Assembly: GCA_949289565.1 (NCBI GenBank)
Contig: CASEOO010000027.1
Location: forward strand, 1 to 64,000
Direction: 5' to 3'
From: an uncultured Bacteroidales bacterium
GTDB taxonomy: Bacteria; Bacteroidota; Bacteroidia; Bacteroidales; UBA932
Length of the DNA stretch: 64,000 bases
In this document: piece after piece, positions 53,184 through 62,571 of the stretch
How positions within the stretch are numbered: position 1 is the stretch's first letter
How the letters are laid out: every line of letters starts with the position of its first letter
Translations under genes and position numbers: made by a program
Notes under the pieces: generated by a model
Seen by the model: only the letters and a program-made list of their open reading frames with translations
Databases searched by the model: none
Told to the model about the DNA's origin: nothing

Positions 53184-53588
53184 TCAATGCAAGGCATCCA
53201 TGACTTTGGATATAGATGTCACACACTCACCTCTCACAAAATACCTGATGTCGTAACACATGTATACTTCACGGCGTGTGCTTTTGCGATATGAAGTGAA
53301 CAGATCCCGGCGAAAGCCCATACTCTCCAGATCTGTAATGAGAATATTCCTGAGAGCAGTCCTGCGCAGTGAATCAAGTATTATGTAATTCTTGTCCAGG
53401 CTGGAAAGAACATCCTGTCTGAATACGCGGCTGTCCTGCGCCTGCCTGTTATGGTATCTGTTCTTGCAGGCATCACAGCAGAATTTTTTGTCCGACCGGC
53501 CATACTTGATCTCGTCACCGCACTCCAGGCATACCGGCGCCGTGGACATTGTTTCTGCAACAAGCTTCTTTGAAGAATCTTTTTTCAT
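53184..53588 (-). CDS. Small zinc-finger protein of unknown function
   Basis: A 134-residue protein. Near the N-terminus is a four-cysteine zinc finger, CLECGDEIKYGRSDKKFCCDACKNRYHNR, reminiscent of DUF2116-type and other treble-clef fingers of Bacteroidota. The rest is helical then beta (YIILDSLRRTALRNILITDLE). No partner domain is seen. An inner ATG at 53546 (MSTAPVCLECG) would leave the finger intact and is also possible. Nucleic-acid binding is a guess from the finger only. Confidence 0.65.
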   Translation of the reverse strand: MKKDSSKKLVAETMSTAPVCLECGDEIKYGRSDKKFCCDACKNRYHNRQAQDSRVFRQDVLSSLDKNYIILDSLRRTALRNILITDLESMGFRRDLFTSYRKSTRREVYMCYDIRYFVRGECVTSISKVMDALH

Positions 53589-53894
53589 AGCTTAACCTTT
53601 TTTGGCCGTCCCAAATATTGGATATTAAATCCAGAAGTCAAATAGCCGCAAGCGTTGTTTTTCTTTTCCCATGGAAACTTTTCCGATTTTCACATATTTT
53701 TTCTTTTATTTATTGAAGCTCGTTTCAATGGCCTGATGATACATCAATGACAAAAAAAAGAAAACTTCACACTGAAAAAGAAAAATCGTTTTCCGGCTAT
53801 TCTTTTCCTCTCCTTTATTCATTTACTTTGCTCCAGTCCTACTCCTCGATGCGCATACGATTTCTGTAGGGAAGAAACATTTAAAAAGGAATTT
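53589..53894. other. AT-rich gap upstream of ssb, no gene seen
   Basis: This 306-base stretch between divergent genes is rich in A- and T-runs and pyrimidine tracts, and holds no plausible gene. TTACTTTG at 53823-53830 is a near match to the -7 consensus and may serve ssb. The leader before ATG 53895 contains AAAAAGGAA, a weak ribosome-binding site. Confidence 0.5.
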
Positions 53895-54239
53895 ATGGAA
53901 CAATTGAACAAAATCGAATTGAAAGGGAATGTCGGGAATGTACGGATTTCCGATGTGGGAGAGAACAAGGTGGCCAGATTCTCGCTTGCCACGAACTTTA
54001 TTTACAAAGGAAGGGAAGGAGATGCTGTCATCGAGACGACATGGCATAATATCGTAGCATGGAGCGGCAGAAATATGCCCGACCTCACCAAAATAGAAAA
54101 GGGCGCTTCTCTTTATGTAAGCGGACGTGTACGCACGTCAAAATTCACTGGAAGCGACGGTACAGAAAAGCAAATTTACGAGGTGGTTGCCAACAAAATA
54201 GCTTTTGAAGACCCTTCACCTATGCAGTGCGGCCTATAG
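53895..54239 (+). CDS. ssb: Single-stranded DNA-binding protein, short form
   Basis: Binds single-stranded DNA in replication and repair. The 114 residues are one OB fold: MEQLNKIELKGNVGNVRISD, KVARFSLATNF, TTWHNIVAWSGR and GASLYVSGRVRTSKFTGSDG. The C-terminus is ...EDPSPMQCGL and lacks the long tail and acidic DDDIPF-type tip through which the main SSB recruits partners. So it may be an accessory paralog; the main ssb could lie elsewhere. It converges on the GT39 gene. Confidence 0.88.
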   Translation: MEQLNKIELKGNVGNVRISDVGENKVARFSLATNFIYKGREGDAVIETTWHNIVAWSGRNMPDLTKIEKGASLYVSGRVRTSKFTGSDGTEKQIYEVVANKIAFEDPSPMQCGL

Positions 54240-54257
54240 AATCATCGCTTGCAATGG

Positions 54258-54293
54258 CAAGGGATGCTCGAGCAAGAATCCCGGCATCCCTTG
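54258..54293. terminator. Hairpin between convergent ssb and GT39 genes
   Basis: CAAGGGATGC (54258-54267) and GCATCCCTTG (54284-54293) form a perfect 10-bp stem with a 16-base loop. It lies 18 bases past the ssb stop and 12 bases past the GT39 stop on the other strand, so it could serve both. No T-run follows. Confidence 0.55.
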
Positions 54294-54305
54294 TCAAAAC
54301 CTGCG

Positions 54306-55991
54306 CTAAAAATTTTCCAGAGAAGAGACCGGCGCTCCAGAAAGCATTTGCACGCTGGCGCGAGGGACGACGAATACAGTATAGTCTCCCGTCTTCACGC
54401 CATGCAAGCCAGACACTTTTCCAGCGATTTCAGGATTTTCATTCAGAGCAGATGTCTTGGCCATAAGCACACAGCCAGAGATATCGGCATAGTAGAAATC
54501 ATCGACTGCGGTGTATGTATCTACGTCTTCGCCCAAAAAGACATCCATATTTTCGCCTGATCTGAGTCCATATGAAACATAACGCGGCATCCCGCTGGCC
54601 TTCTTAAGTTCCTGTGCCACAGCGCTCATATTGCGGTATCCTATATAGTCGTTGACTTTCGGTACCAGAGGTATGACCATAAGCACCGCTAAAAGCATGG
54701 AAACAGCAGTGGAAGAAACGGATACGGTCCATGGGAGGTTTTTGCAAATTCCATAGATCGACACTGCCGCCCCGAGAATGAACACGGCCGCCGCAAAATA
54801 TGCATTAGAAGTTGAAGCCATCTCCAGAACATAAGAAGGGACAATGCCGTCAGGCAGCATGTCCGAGAAAAGCGGGAATAAAAATACCGCCAGTCCTGCA
54901 AGCAAAAGCAGCGTTGCCGGCAAGCCGAGAGAAAGGCGCATCATGAATGTATTCTCTGCATCCTTCGCCGACAGCACCGTATAATAAGAAATAAACGGCA
55001 CGATAGGAAGCATGTACACTGACAGTTTTGAACTGAAAAGAGACAGCATGACAAATGTCGTCGCCACGCACACACAGAACAGCCGGCCTGCGTCTGTGGA
55101 ATGCGACGCTCTGCCACGAATAAAAAACAGAGTATAAATCATCAGCAACGAATAAGGAGCCAGCACATACCAGACAGCAGTGCAGTAATACCACACAGGC
55201 TCCTTATGATGGAATGCATCCACTGCCCTGTCAAATGTCTGGTGGAACAGAAGGTTCTCCAAGTATTCCCGCCCGCCTTCAAACCACACGCCTGTAAACC
55301 ACAGGGCGCACAGCAACGCTATTACACCCCATGTTCTGAATCCAAGATATTTCCCGGCATCCTTCAGCTTTCCGGAAATGAGAAGGAAGAAAAATATGCC
55401 CATCACAGGCATAAGCAGGCCTACCGGGCCTTTAGTGAAGAGAGCCATGAATATATAGAAAGGAAGCAGGAGGCCCTCCACTGCAGTATTTCCTGTATTC
55501 CTGTACATCTTGTAAAATGTATACAGCGCCAGGACTATAAACATAGTCATAAGCATGTCCATTCTCAAGATTATGGCTGTGCCGAGAAAGAGCACCGATG
55601 TTCCCAGCATCATCGCTCCGGCAAAGCGGTCCAGCCAAGAAAATCTGATGGATGTCTGTCTGGACACAAGCATAAGCCACCTGTCCATCACTCCGATGGT
55701 CACCATAGCCGAAATAAATGAAATAAGGCTTAGGACCAGCAAATTATGACCGCCGAAAATATATCTGGACAGCATTGCCAGCCAGAAGTAGAATGGAGGC
55801 TTGTCAGCATATGGTTCACCATGATTGCTGAAAGTGAATATACTGCCATTTTCAATGGCTTCATCCACAATGCTCAGATACTTCAATTCATTCGACGGAG
55901 AAATGTCTTTCAGCGCCATCACAGGAAGCAGGCTGACAGCCATCAGCAGAATAGCGGCAAAAACAGGATGCGGCCGTATATCAATTTTCAT
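54306..55991 (-). CDS. GT39/ArnT-like glycosyltransferase
   Basis: A 561-residue integral membrane protein of the GT-C fold that transfers a sugar from a polyprenyl carrier to lipid A or protein in the periplasm. The first loop has SPSNELKYLSIVDEA and EPYADKPPFYFWLAML, the acidic and aromatic loop of the ArnT/PMT family. About eleven or twelve helices and a periplasmic C-terminal part follow. Its start overlaps the LAB-N gene stop by 11 bases. With the GT2 and LAB-N genes it forms a lipid-glycosylation operon. Confidence 0.85.
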   Translation of the reverse strand: MKIDIRPHPVFAAILLMAVSLLPVMALKDISPSNELKYLSIVDEAIENGSIFTFSNHGEPYADKPPFYFWLAMLSRYIFGGHNLLVLSLISFISAMVTIGVMDRWLMLVSRQTSIRFSWLDRFAGAMMLGTSVLFLGTAIILRMDMLMTMFIVLALYTFYKMYRNTGNTAVEGLLLPFYIFMALFTKGPVGLLMPVMGIFFFLLISGKLKDAGKYLGFRTWGVIALLCALWFTGVWFEGGREYLENLLFHQTFDRAVDAFHHKEPVWYYCTAVWYVLAPYSLLMIYTLFFIRGRASHSTDAGRLFCVCVATTFVMLSLFSSKLSVYMLPIVPFISYYTVLSAKDAENTFMMRLSLGLPATLLLLAGLAVFLFPLFSDMLPDGIVPSYVLEMASTSNAYFAAAVFILGAAVSIYGICKNLPWTVSVSSTAVSMLLAVLMVIPLVPKVNDYIGYRNMSAVAQELKKASGMPRYVSYGLRSGENMDVFLGEDVDTYTAVDDFYYADISGCVLMAKTSALNENPEIAGKVSGLHGVKTGDYTVFVVPRASVQMLSGAPVSSLENF

Positions 55992-56652
55992 CAGAGTCCC
56001 CTCCTTTTTTAATTCTGTTTGAACGGATGCCTATAACCAGATTTCTGGCATAGGCGGCCAGGCCGAAAGACTGGCCAAGAATAAGCACCGGGTCCAGTCT
56101 GAAAACACCATATGCAACGATGGCCGCAGAACCTGCCAGACTTATTATCCAGAAGCCCAAAGGCAGCAAGGATTCTTTTCTGTGCATGGAGTACAGCCAC
56201 TGGTATACAAAACGGAAAGTAAAGATGACCTGGCCGGCGGACCCGAAAAGCAACAGGCCTATAGACACATCTCCGTTCATTATAAAGCGGGAGACAAATG
56301 CCTGGCCATCTGACAGCACCATCGCCGATGCCGCCACTGGTGTTGCCAGAAGGACCATCTTGACAGGCAGCCATATCTTCTGCCATATGCCTTTCCATCC
56401 AAGATTCCACAAATATATGTAATATGATATAAACTGGCCGAAGAGTATAGCGAAATCATCACGAAGCCAGCCATAAATGAAAAACAGCCAGGATCCTGCC
56501 ACGCTCAAAAGCCAATATGAGGCTGGCGAGACTATTTTCCTGGCTTTTTCCGATTTGATCCATTGCAGAATAGTCCTGGCCGAGAAAAAAATCTGCGCCA
56601 GGAAACCTATTCCATATATTAGTGCCGAATGACTCATAACAATGACATGCAT
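55981..56652 (-). CDS. LAB-N (lipid-A-disaccharide synthase N-terminal-like) membrane protein
   Basis: A 223-residue membrane protein with two repeats of the LAB-N fold, each about three helices: FLAQIFFSARTILQWIKSEK with SPASYWLLSVAGSWLFFIYGW, and QVIFTFRFVYQWLYSMHRKE with PLGFWIISLAGSAAIVAYGV. The domain recurs at GT2 and GT39 genes of envelope glycan modification; its own role (perhaps flipping or holding the lipid-linked sugar) is not settled. It starts one base after the GT2 stop. Confidence 0.85.
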   Translation of the reverse strand: MHVIVMSHSALIYGIGFLAQIFFSARTILQWIKSEKARKIVSPASYWLLSVAGSWLFFIYGWLRDDFAILFGQFISYYIYLWNLGWKGIWQKIWLPVKMVLLATPVAASAMVLSDGQAFVSRFIMNGDVSIGLLLFGSAGQVIFTFRFVYQWLYSMHRKESLLPLGFWIISLAGSAAIVAYGVFRLDPVLILGQSFGLAAYARNLVIGIRSNRIKKGGDSDEN

Positions 56653-56653
56653 C

Positions 56654-57391
56654 TCAGCGTTCTATATCAGACTCCGCCACTGAATACCTGATATATCTGG
56701 ACCTCATCCACCTGTAAGCGAAGCAGTCCGCCAGCGAAGCCGCCATTCTGTTCCATATAGTGAATTTCGAAACGCCCGCGTTCCTCTTATAGTGGCGGAC
56801 AGGCACTTCCTTATATCCTGCTCCATTCTGCAGCAATACCAGAGCAGGGAAAAACCTGTGCATTCCAGTAAACATAGGGAATTCCTTTGCGACAGAAGTC
56901 CTGAACACCTTCAGAGGACAGCCAGTGTCCGTGGCTCCGTCATTTGTCATCATCCTACGGAATGAATTGGCGAACCTGGACTGAAATCTTTTGAAAGGGC
57001 TGTCATTGCGCCTTACACGGACACCTGTGACCATATCATAGTCTTTCAGATACGGCAGAAGAAGATTGAAATCTTCAGGATCGGTCTGCAAGTCAGCATC
57101 CATATAGCCGACATATACAGAACAGGCATAGTCAAATCCGGCTTTTAGAGCGGCGCTCAGCCCGCAATTCCTTCCGAAAGAAATATAATAGAAATCCCGG
57201 CATCTGGAACATGTTTCCTTAAGGCTCTCCAGACTGCCGTCAGCGGAGCCGTCATTTACAAAAAGCACGCAGGTCTTGCATATGCTGTTCTGCAGATATG
57301 CAGTCAATCTTTTTTCTAGTTCAGAGATATTCCCCTCCTCATTGTACAGCGGGACTATCACTGTCAATTCATATTCTGCGGTTCTGTTCAT
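56654..57391 (-). CDS. GT2 polyprenyl-phosphate sugar transferase (ArnC/DPM1-like)
   Basis: A 245-residue GT2-family glycosyltransferase: ELTVIVPLYNEEGNISELEKRL, LFVNDGSADGS, the metal-binding DADLQTDPEDF and the RHYKRNAGVSKF signature of polyprenyl-phosphate mannose/glucose synthases. No C-terminal membrane helices follow. It should load a sugar onto undecaprenyl phosphate for the GT39 protein. Sugar type unknown. The -7 element is at 57424-57417. Confidence 0.9.
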   Translation of the reverse strand: MNRTAEYELTVIVPLYNEEGNISELEKRLTAYLQNSICKTCVLFVNDGSADGSLESLKETCSRCRDFYYISFGRNCGLSAALKAGFDYACSVYVGYMDADLQTDPEDFNLLLPYLKDYDMVTGVRVRRNDSPFKRFQSRFANSFRRMMTNDGATDTGCPLKVFRTSVAKEFPMFTGMHRFFPALVLLQNGAGYKEVPVRHYKRNAGVSKFTIWNRMAASLADCFAYRWMRSRYIRYSVAESDIER

Positions 57392-57416
57392 TTGCCTTGA
57401 GTTTGTACCAGTAGAG

Positions 57417-57424
57417 CAAAATTA
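57417..57424 (-). promoter_or_regulatory. -7 promoter element for the lipid-glycosylation operon
   Basis: On the minus strand TAATTTTG matches TAnnTTTG, 25 bases before the GT2 start at 57391. This makes the three-gene operon separate from the dehydrogenase gene upstream. Confidence 0.6.
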
Positions 57425-57456
57425 GGCAGTATAAGCATAAATCATGCTGCAATCAT

Positions 57457-58353
57457 TTATTTGCCGAGATAACTTTCAATATTCGACAGGACCTTTTCGC
57501 TCATTCTGACGAAAGACTGTGCAGTCCGTCCTGACGAAACATTCATGCAGCGGATTTTCGGATGAGAAAGAACATGCTCCCCGCCCAACGCCATGGCAGT
57601 GTCGCCGAAACAGATGTTGTCCCCTTCCAGCCATTCCAGGAACGGAGTCTCGTCCCATGCAGGTGACAGCCCGGTATTGAATAATATCTTGTGATTTCCG
57701 AAACACTCAAATTCATGCGCATGCATCAGGACTACATTTTTATTCAGACAGCAGAACAATACATCACTTGCAGACAGCAATTCATCCAGAGGCATGAATT
57801 TGAAACCTTTCCGCCTGGCGTCTTCTTTTTCCGAACGCGCGAAATAGCCCACTCCGGCTCCGAAAAACTTCATGGCGTCGGCAATCATTCCTCCAGACTT
57901 GCCGAGGCCCAGAAATCCAGCCTGCAAGCCCGTGATTTCCCTCGGCACACCATACCATGGCTTCTGTCCGAATCCATGCAGGCATCTTACAAGCTCGCTC
58001 ACGGCATATTCCACTACGCCTTCATCTCCATAATCCCGTATGCCCGTGACCGTGATTCCTCTGCTCTGGGCATATCTGATATCTACATTGGCGCTTTCCG
58101 GAGAATATAAAGAGCAGCACATGCCTATGTATTTTACTTCATGGCATGAGGACAAAGCCTGGCTTGTAATCCTGGAAGTATAGCTGAGCAATACAGCATC
58201 TGCATCACCGATGCGTGACGCAACCTCGTCGTCATCAGAAGGCATGTTATCATAAAATACTGTATCACAAGCCAAAGACTTGATTTTTTCGACAGCCTCA
58301 GGAATGAGGCCGAGCGGCTCTATGGCCACAAGTTTCCTGAATTGTTTCATCAT
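57457..58353 (-). CDS. D-isomer-specific 2-hydroxyacid dehydrogenase family protein
   Basis: A 298-residue NAD(P)-dependent dehydrogenase of the D-2-hydroxyacid family. The nucleotide loop GFLGLGKSGGMIADAM is near residue 150. The N-terminal half has the family's small flavodoxin-like domain (DADAVLLSYTSRITSQAL) and YIGMCCSLYSPESANVD. The substrate is not indicated. Related Bacteroidota proteins are often loosely labelled dihydrofolate reductase, a label I would not adopt. The start has two ATGs (58353, 58350). It is divergent from pflB. Confidence 0.75.
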   Translation of the reverse strand: MMKQFRKLVAIEPLGLIPEAVEKIKSLACDTVFYDNMPSDDDEVASRIGDADAVLLSYTSRITSQALSSCHEVKYIGMCCSLYSPESANVDIRYAQSRGITVTGIRDYGDEGVVEYAVSELVRCLHGFGQKPWYGVPREITGLQAGFLGLGKSGGMIADAMKFFGAGVGYFARSEKEDARRKGFKFMPLDELLSASDVLFCCLNKNVVLMHAHEFECFGNHKILFNTGLSPAWDETPFLEWLEGDNICFGDTAMALGGEHVLSHPKIRCMNVSSGRTAQSFVRMSEKVLSNIESYLGK

Positions 58354-58390
58354 TCAAATAAATCTTCCTTCTTAAAAAGATTAGAAAAAA

Positions 58391-58398
58391 CAAAATTA
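58391..58398 (-). promoter_or_regulatory. -7 promoter element for the dehydrogenase gene
   Basis: On the minus strand TAATTTTG matches TAnnTTTG, 37 bases before ATG 58353, in the AT-rich divergent region. Confidence 0.55.
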
Positions 58399-58430
58399 AG
58401 AAAAGAGTTTTTATTTTCAATATAGATAAA

Positions 58431-58461
58431 TTTGAACAATTACAAATAAGCACTATATTTG
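58431..58461 (+). promoter_or_regulatory. Promoter of pflB
   Basis: TTTG (58431-58434) and TATATTTG (58454-58461) are 19 bases apart, the best match to the Bacteroidota sigma-70 consensus in the window. A leader of about 45 bases precedes the ATG at 58509. Confidence 0.8.
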
Positions 58462-58508
58462 CGGCCTGAAAGATAAAAATCTGTCAGTTTGACATTAACA
58501 GTACGATT

Positions 58509-60737
58509 ATGGAATTAAAAGAACAATTCATCGACGGCACATGGAGCCAGAAAATCGACGTCTCCGACTTTGTATACAGAAACATCACTCCGTATACAGG
58601 TGATTCATCTTTCCTCTGCGGCCCTACTGAAAGGACCAAAAAGCTTTGGGACAAATGCCTGAAAGCTATGGAGGAAGAAAGAAACAACAATGGAGTGCGC
58701 TCCATCGATGCCAAGACCATCTCCACCATAACATCGCACAAGGCAGGATATATCGACCAGGAAAACGAGCTCATCGTCGGCCTACAGACTGACGAATTGC
58801 TGAAAAGAGCGATCAAGCCATTCGGAGGATGGAGGGTTGTGGAAAGAGCATGCAACCAGAACGGGGTGGAACTCGACCCGAAAGTCAAAGAGATTTTCAC
58901 CCACTACCGCAAAAGCCACAATGACGGAGTGTTCGACGTGTATACTGAAGAGATTCTGAAATTCAGGTCTCTGGGATTCCTCACAGGCCTCCCTGACAAC
59001 TATTCACGCGGACGTATCATCGGAGACTACAGAAGGCTCGCCCTTTACGGAGCTGACAGGATTATCGAATCCAAGAAAGAAGACCTGAAAAATCTGACAG
59101 GTCCTATGACAGAGGACAGGATCAGGCTCAGGGAAGAAGTGGCAGAGCAAATCAAAGCCCTGAATGAAATCAAGGTTTTGGGTGAATATTACGGCCTTGA
59201 CCTCAGCAGGCCTGCATACAACGCTCACGAAGCTGTGCAGTGGGTATACATGGCATATCTGGCCGCTGTCAAGGAACAAGACGGGGCTGCGATGTCTCTT
59301 GGAAGCGTGTCTTCATTCCTGGACATATACATCGAATATGACCTGAACCACGGCATCATCGATGAAAGCCATGCTCAGGAGCTCATAGACCAGTTCGTCC
59401 TGAAACTCAGAATGGTGCGCCACCTGAGAATGCAGGCATACAACGATATCTTTGCAGGAGACCCGACATGGATCACCGAATCCATAGGAGGCCGCTTCAA
59501 TGACGGAAAAGTAAAAGTGACCAAGACCTCGTTCCGTTTCCTGCAGACTCTCTACAACCTCGGGCCTGCTCCTGAGCCAAACATGACAGTGCTCTGGAGT
59601 CCTGAACTTCCGGAAGGGTTCAAGAACTTCTGCGCAAAAGTGTCCATCGACACCAGCTCAGTGCAGTATGAGAACGACAACCTGATGCGCGATACCCGCA
59701 AATGCGACGACTACGGCATTGCATGCTGCGTTTCATATCAGGCTGTAGGAAAAGCCATCCAGTTCTTCGGAGCACGTGCAAATCTCGCCAAGGCGCTTCT
59801 TCTCGCCATAAACGGCGGACGCTGTGAAAACACCGGAACGCTCATGGTGGAAGGCATAGAGCCTCTCAAGAGCGATGTGCTGAACTACGAGGAAGTGCTC
59901 GCCAACTACAAGAAAGTCCTCCACGAAGTGGCCAGAGTCTACAACGAAGCCATGAACATCATTCACTACATGCATGACAAGTATGACTATGAAAGGTCAC
60001 AAATGGCTTTCATCGACACAAATCCATCCATCAACCTTGCCTATGGCGTGGCAGGAATGTCCATCGCGGCAGACTCGCTTTCAGCTATCAAATTCGCAAA
60101 GGTGACTGCTCACCGCAATGAGGAAGGCCTTACAGACAGCTTCAAGATCGAAGGTGAATATCCATGCTTCGGCAACGATGATGACCGCGTCGACAATATT
60201 GCAAAAGAGCTTATCCACTACTTCAACGGAGAGCTTTGCAAACTTCCTATATACAAAAACGCCGAGCCTACACTCTCTATCCTGACCATCACTTCAAATG
60301 TGATGTACGGGAAGAAGACAGGAGCTACTCCAGACGGCCGTCTTAAAGGGGTGGCATTCGCGCCTGGAGCCAACCCTATGCACGGGCGTGACAGCCACGG
60401 CGCCATTGCATCCCTCAGCTCTGTAGCCAAGCTCGACTATCATGACGCGATGGACGGCATCAGCAATACATTCTCTATCGTTCCGAAATCTCTCGGGCCT
60501 ACAGACGAGGAAAAAGTGGAAAACCTGGTGACTATGATGGACGGATATTTCACAAAAGGCGCACACCACCTGAATGTGAATGTCCTGAACAGGGAAATGC
60601 TGGAAGATGCCATGGAGCATCCTGAGAAATATCCGCAGCTTACCATCAGAGTTTCAGGCTATGCAGTGAATTTCATCAAGCTGAGCCGCGAGCATCAGCT
60701 AGAAGTCATAGCCAGGACGTTCCACCAGAGCATGTAA
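58509..60737 (+). CDS. pflB: Formate C-acetyltransferase (pyruvate formate-lyase)
   Basis: Converts pyruvate and CoA to formate and acetyl-CoA anaerobically by a glycyl radical. The 742 residues have the catalytic Cys406-Cys407 in GIACCVSYQ and the radical Gly717 in [13 protein letters not shown] near the C-terminus. Sequence and length match the PflB class rather than glycerol or choline lyases. It is followed 18 bases later by its activase. The gene implies anaerobic mixed-acid metabolism. Confidence 0.97.
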   Translation: MELKEQFIDGTWSQKIDVSDFVYRNITPYTGDSSFLCGPTERTKKLWDKCLKAMEEERNNNGVRSIDAKTISTITSHKAGYIDQENELIVGLQTDELLKRAIKPFGGWRVVERACNQNGVELDPKVKEIFTHYRKSHNDGVFDVYTEEILKFRSLGFLTGLPDNYSRGRIIGDYRRLALYGADRIIESKKEDLKNLTGPMTEDRIRLREEVAEQIKALNEIKVLGEYYGLDLSRPAYNAHEAVQWVYMAYLAAVKEQDGAAMSLGSVSSFLDIYIEYDLNHGIIDESHAQELIDQFVLKLRMVRHLRMQAYNDIFAGDPTWITESIGGRFNDGKVKVTKTSFRFLQTLYNLGPAPEPNMTVLWSPELPEGFKNFCAKVSIDTSSVQYENDNLMRDTRKCDDYGIACCVSYQAVGKAIQFFGARANLAKALLLAINGGRCENTGTLMVEGIEPLKSDVLNYEEVLANYKKVLHEVARVYNEAMNIIHYMHDKYDYERSQMAFIDTNPSINLAYGVAGMSIAADSLSAIKFAKVTAHRNEEGLTDSFKIEGEYPCFGNDDDRVDNIAKELIHYFNGELCKLPIYKNAEPTLSILTITSNVMYGKKTGATPDGRLKGVAFAPGANPMHGRDSHGAIASLSSVAKLDYHDAMDGISNTFSIVPKSLGPTDEEKVENLVTMMDGYFTKGAHHLNVNVLNREMLEDAMEHPEKYPQLTIRVSGYAVNFIKLSREHQLEVIARTFHQSM

Positions 60738-60755
60738 AATCCATTTTGTGAAGAT

Positions 60756-61484
60756 ATGGAACTGAAAGTACATTCATACGAAAGTATGGGAACCTATGAC
60801 GGGCCGGGTCTCCGGCTCGTTGTTTTTTTGCAAGGATGCCCTTTCAAATGCCTGTATTGCGCAAATCCCGATACAATATCTTTCGAAGGAGGCACTCCGA
60901 CATTGCCGGAGGCAATATTAAAAATGGCTCTAAACCAGAAGCCGTTTTTCGGGAAGAAGGGAGGGGTGACCTTTTCCGGAGGCGAACCCACAGCGCAGGC
61001 GGAAGCATTGGTGCCTTTGGTCAGAGACCTGCAGGCTAATGGAATCAATGTTTGCATTGACACCAACGGAGGCATCTGGAACAGGCATGTGGAAGAGCTT
61101 TTCAGTCTGGCGGACCTGGTGCTGCTGGATGTAAAGCAGTTCAATTCTGAACGGCATGTCAAACTTACCGGCAGGGAAAATGCACAGACTCTGAAAACAG
61201 CGGCCTGGCTGGAAGAACACAGGAAACCGTTCTGGCTTAGATACGTGCTCGTGCCTGGGATAAGCGATGCTGAAGAAGACATCAGGGCTCTAGGAGAACA
61301 TTTCCAGCATTTCCAGATGATCCAGCGTGTTGAAATCCTGCCATATCACACATTGGGGATAAACAAATATGGAACTCTGGGCTGGGAGTACAAGTTGAAG
61401 GACACTCCGCTGAATTCTAAAGAACAGCTGGAACGTGCCAAGAAACTATTTGACGAATATTTCGAATACGCAGTCCTCAACTGA
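60756..61484 (+). CDS. pflA: Pyruvate formate-lyase-activating enzyme
   Basis: A radical SAM enzyme that makes the glycyl radical in PflB. The cluster motif CxxxCxxC is Cys28-Cys32-Cys35 in QGCPFKCLYCANPD. GGVTFSGGEP (the SAM-binding GGE) and VLLDVKQFN follow. The 242-residue length equals the classical PflA without extra ferredoxin domains. Its coupling to pflB leaves little doubt about the partner. Confidence 0.96.
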   Translation: MELKVHSYESMGTYDGPGLRLVVFLQGCPFKCLYCANPDTISFEGGTPTLPEAILKMALNQKPFFGKKGGVTFSGGEPTAQAEALVPLVRDLQANGINVCIDTNGGIWNRHVEELFSLADLVLLDVKQFNSERHVKLTGRENAQTLKTAAWLEEHRKPFWLRYVLVPGISDAEEDIRALGEHFQHFQMIQRVEILPYHTLGINKYGTLGWEYKLKDTPLNSKEQLERAKKLFDEYFEYAVLN

Positions 61485-61548
61485 CATGCTGAAATATCAG
61501 AATGCGCACTTTAACTGTCTCTTATCAAGAAAATTCGATGAATTTTCC

Positions 61549-61556
61549 TATATTTG
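61549..61556 (+). promoter_or_regulatory. -7 promoter element for the patatin-like gene
   Basis: TATATTTG matches TAnnTTTG, 21 bases before ATG 61578. It includes a TTG at 61554 that could be mistaken for an earlier start. Confidence 0.65.
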
Positions 61557-61577
61557 AGAAAGTTAATTCCAGTTATT

Positions 61578-62561
61578 ATGAAAGATGTCGCATTGGTACT
61601 GTCAAGCGGAGGTCCGAGAGGCTTTGCTTACATTGGAGCTATTGAAGAGCTCGAGTCAAGAGGCTACAGAATCACTTCCATCGCAGGCACTTCCATCGGC
61701 TCGCTGATAGGCGGGATGTACGCCTCCGGGAAACTGCCAGAAGTCAAGGATTTTCTGTTTTCACTCAATGCCTGGAAAGTGTTCAGCCTGATGGACATCT
61801 CCATCAGCAGAAACCATCTGGTAAAAGGAGACAAGGTTATAGAAGCCTTGCAGGAAATAGTGCCTGATGTCAACATCGAAAATCTGAATATTCCGTTCAA
61901 AGCCATAGCCACGGATCTGTTCACAGGAGAAGAAGTCATATTTGACCACGGAGACCTGTTCAAGGCAGTCAGGGCTTCCATATCCATTCCATCGCTGTTC
62001 AGGCCGGTAAAGATGGGAATGCGGACACTCATTGACGGAGGCATTGCCAACACCATGCCTCTGAACCGGGTGGACCGTTCAGGCCATGATATTATGGTGG
62101 CATTCAACGTGAACGACATAGACGTAGACGCCATCAGGCAGATACTTGTCGATGAAGTCGATGCTGAACAGTCCAGAGAACAGGCTGAAATTGCACGCCG
62201 GGCAGAAAACAAAGCTGTAATCGATTCAGTGATACACAATGACTCCATGTCCCTCAAAGAAAAGCTGAGGCTGGCATATCTGCATGGGCAGAAAGTGATT
62301 CAGGACGTGCTGGCAAAAGACGAGAAGCCTCAGAAAAACTTTGACCCGGATGCGAACTACTACACTCTGCTGTCGCGGACCTTTGATCTGATGAACCACT
62401 GGAACACAGAGCTTATGATGAAACTCTACACCCCGGACATCCTGGTCAAGATGCCGTTCGATGCATTCGGTGCGATATCTGACTATGCACGTGCCAGGGA
62501 AATATGCGAAATGGGCCGAGGGCTGATGAAAGACGCCCTCGACAAATACGAAAGAGAGTGA
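61578..62561 (+). CDS. Patatin-like phospholipase family protein
   Basis: A 327-residue serine hydrolase of the patatin/RssA type, likely acting on lipids. It has the oxyanion loop GGPRG (11-15), the nucleophile Ser39 in GTSIG and catalytic Asp153 in DGG. There is no signal peptide, so it should act in the cytoplasm or at the inner membrane. ATG 61578 is chosen because the earlier TTG lies in the promoter. The C-terminal third is helical and charged. Substrate unknown. Confidence 0.88.
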   Translation: MKDVALVLSSGGPRGFAYIGAIEELESRGYRITSIAGTSIGSLIGGMYASGKLPEVKDFLFSLNAWKVFSLMDISISRNHLVKGDKVIEALQEIVPDVNIENLNIPFKAIATDLFTGEEVIFDHGDLFKAVRASISIPSLFRPVKMGMRTLIDGGIANTMPLNRVDRSGHDIMVAFNVNDIDVDAIRQILVDEVDAEQSREQAEIARRAENKAVIDSVIHNDSMSLKEKLRLAYLHGQKVIQDVLAKDEKPQKNFDPDANYYTLLSRTFDLMNHWNTELMMKLYTPDILVKMPFDAFGAISDYARAREICEMGRGLMKDALDKYERE

Positions 62562-62571
62562 CCAATTAAAA

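Noticed and set aside
61554..61577. TTG start for the patatin-like gene
   Set aside because: The codon is inside the TATATTTG -7 box; ATG 61578 fits the family start.
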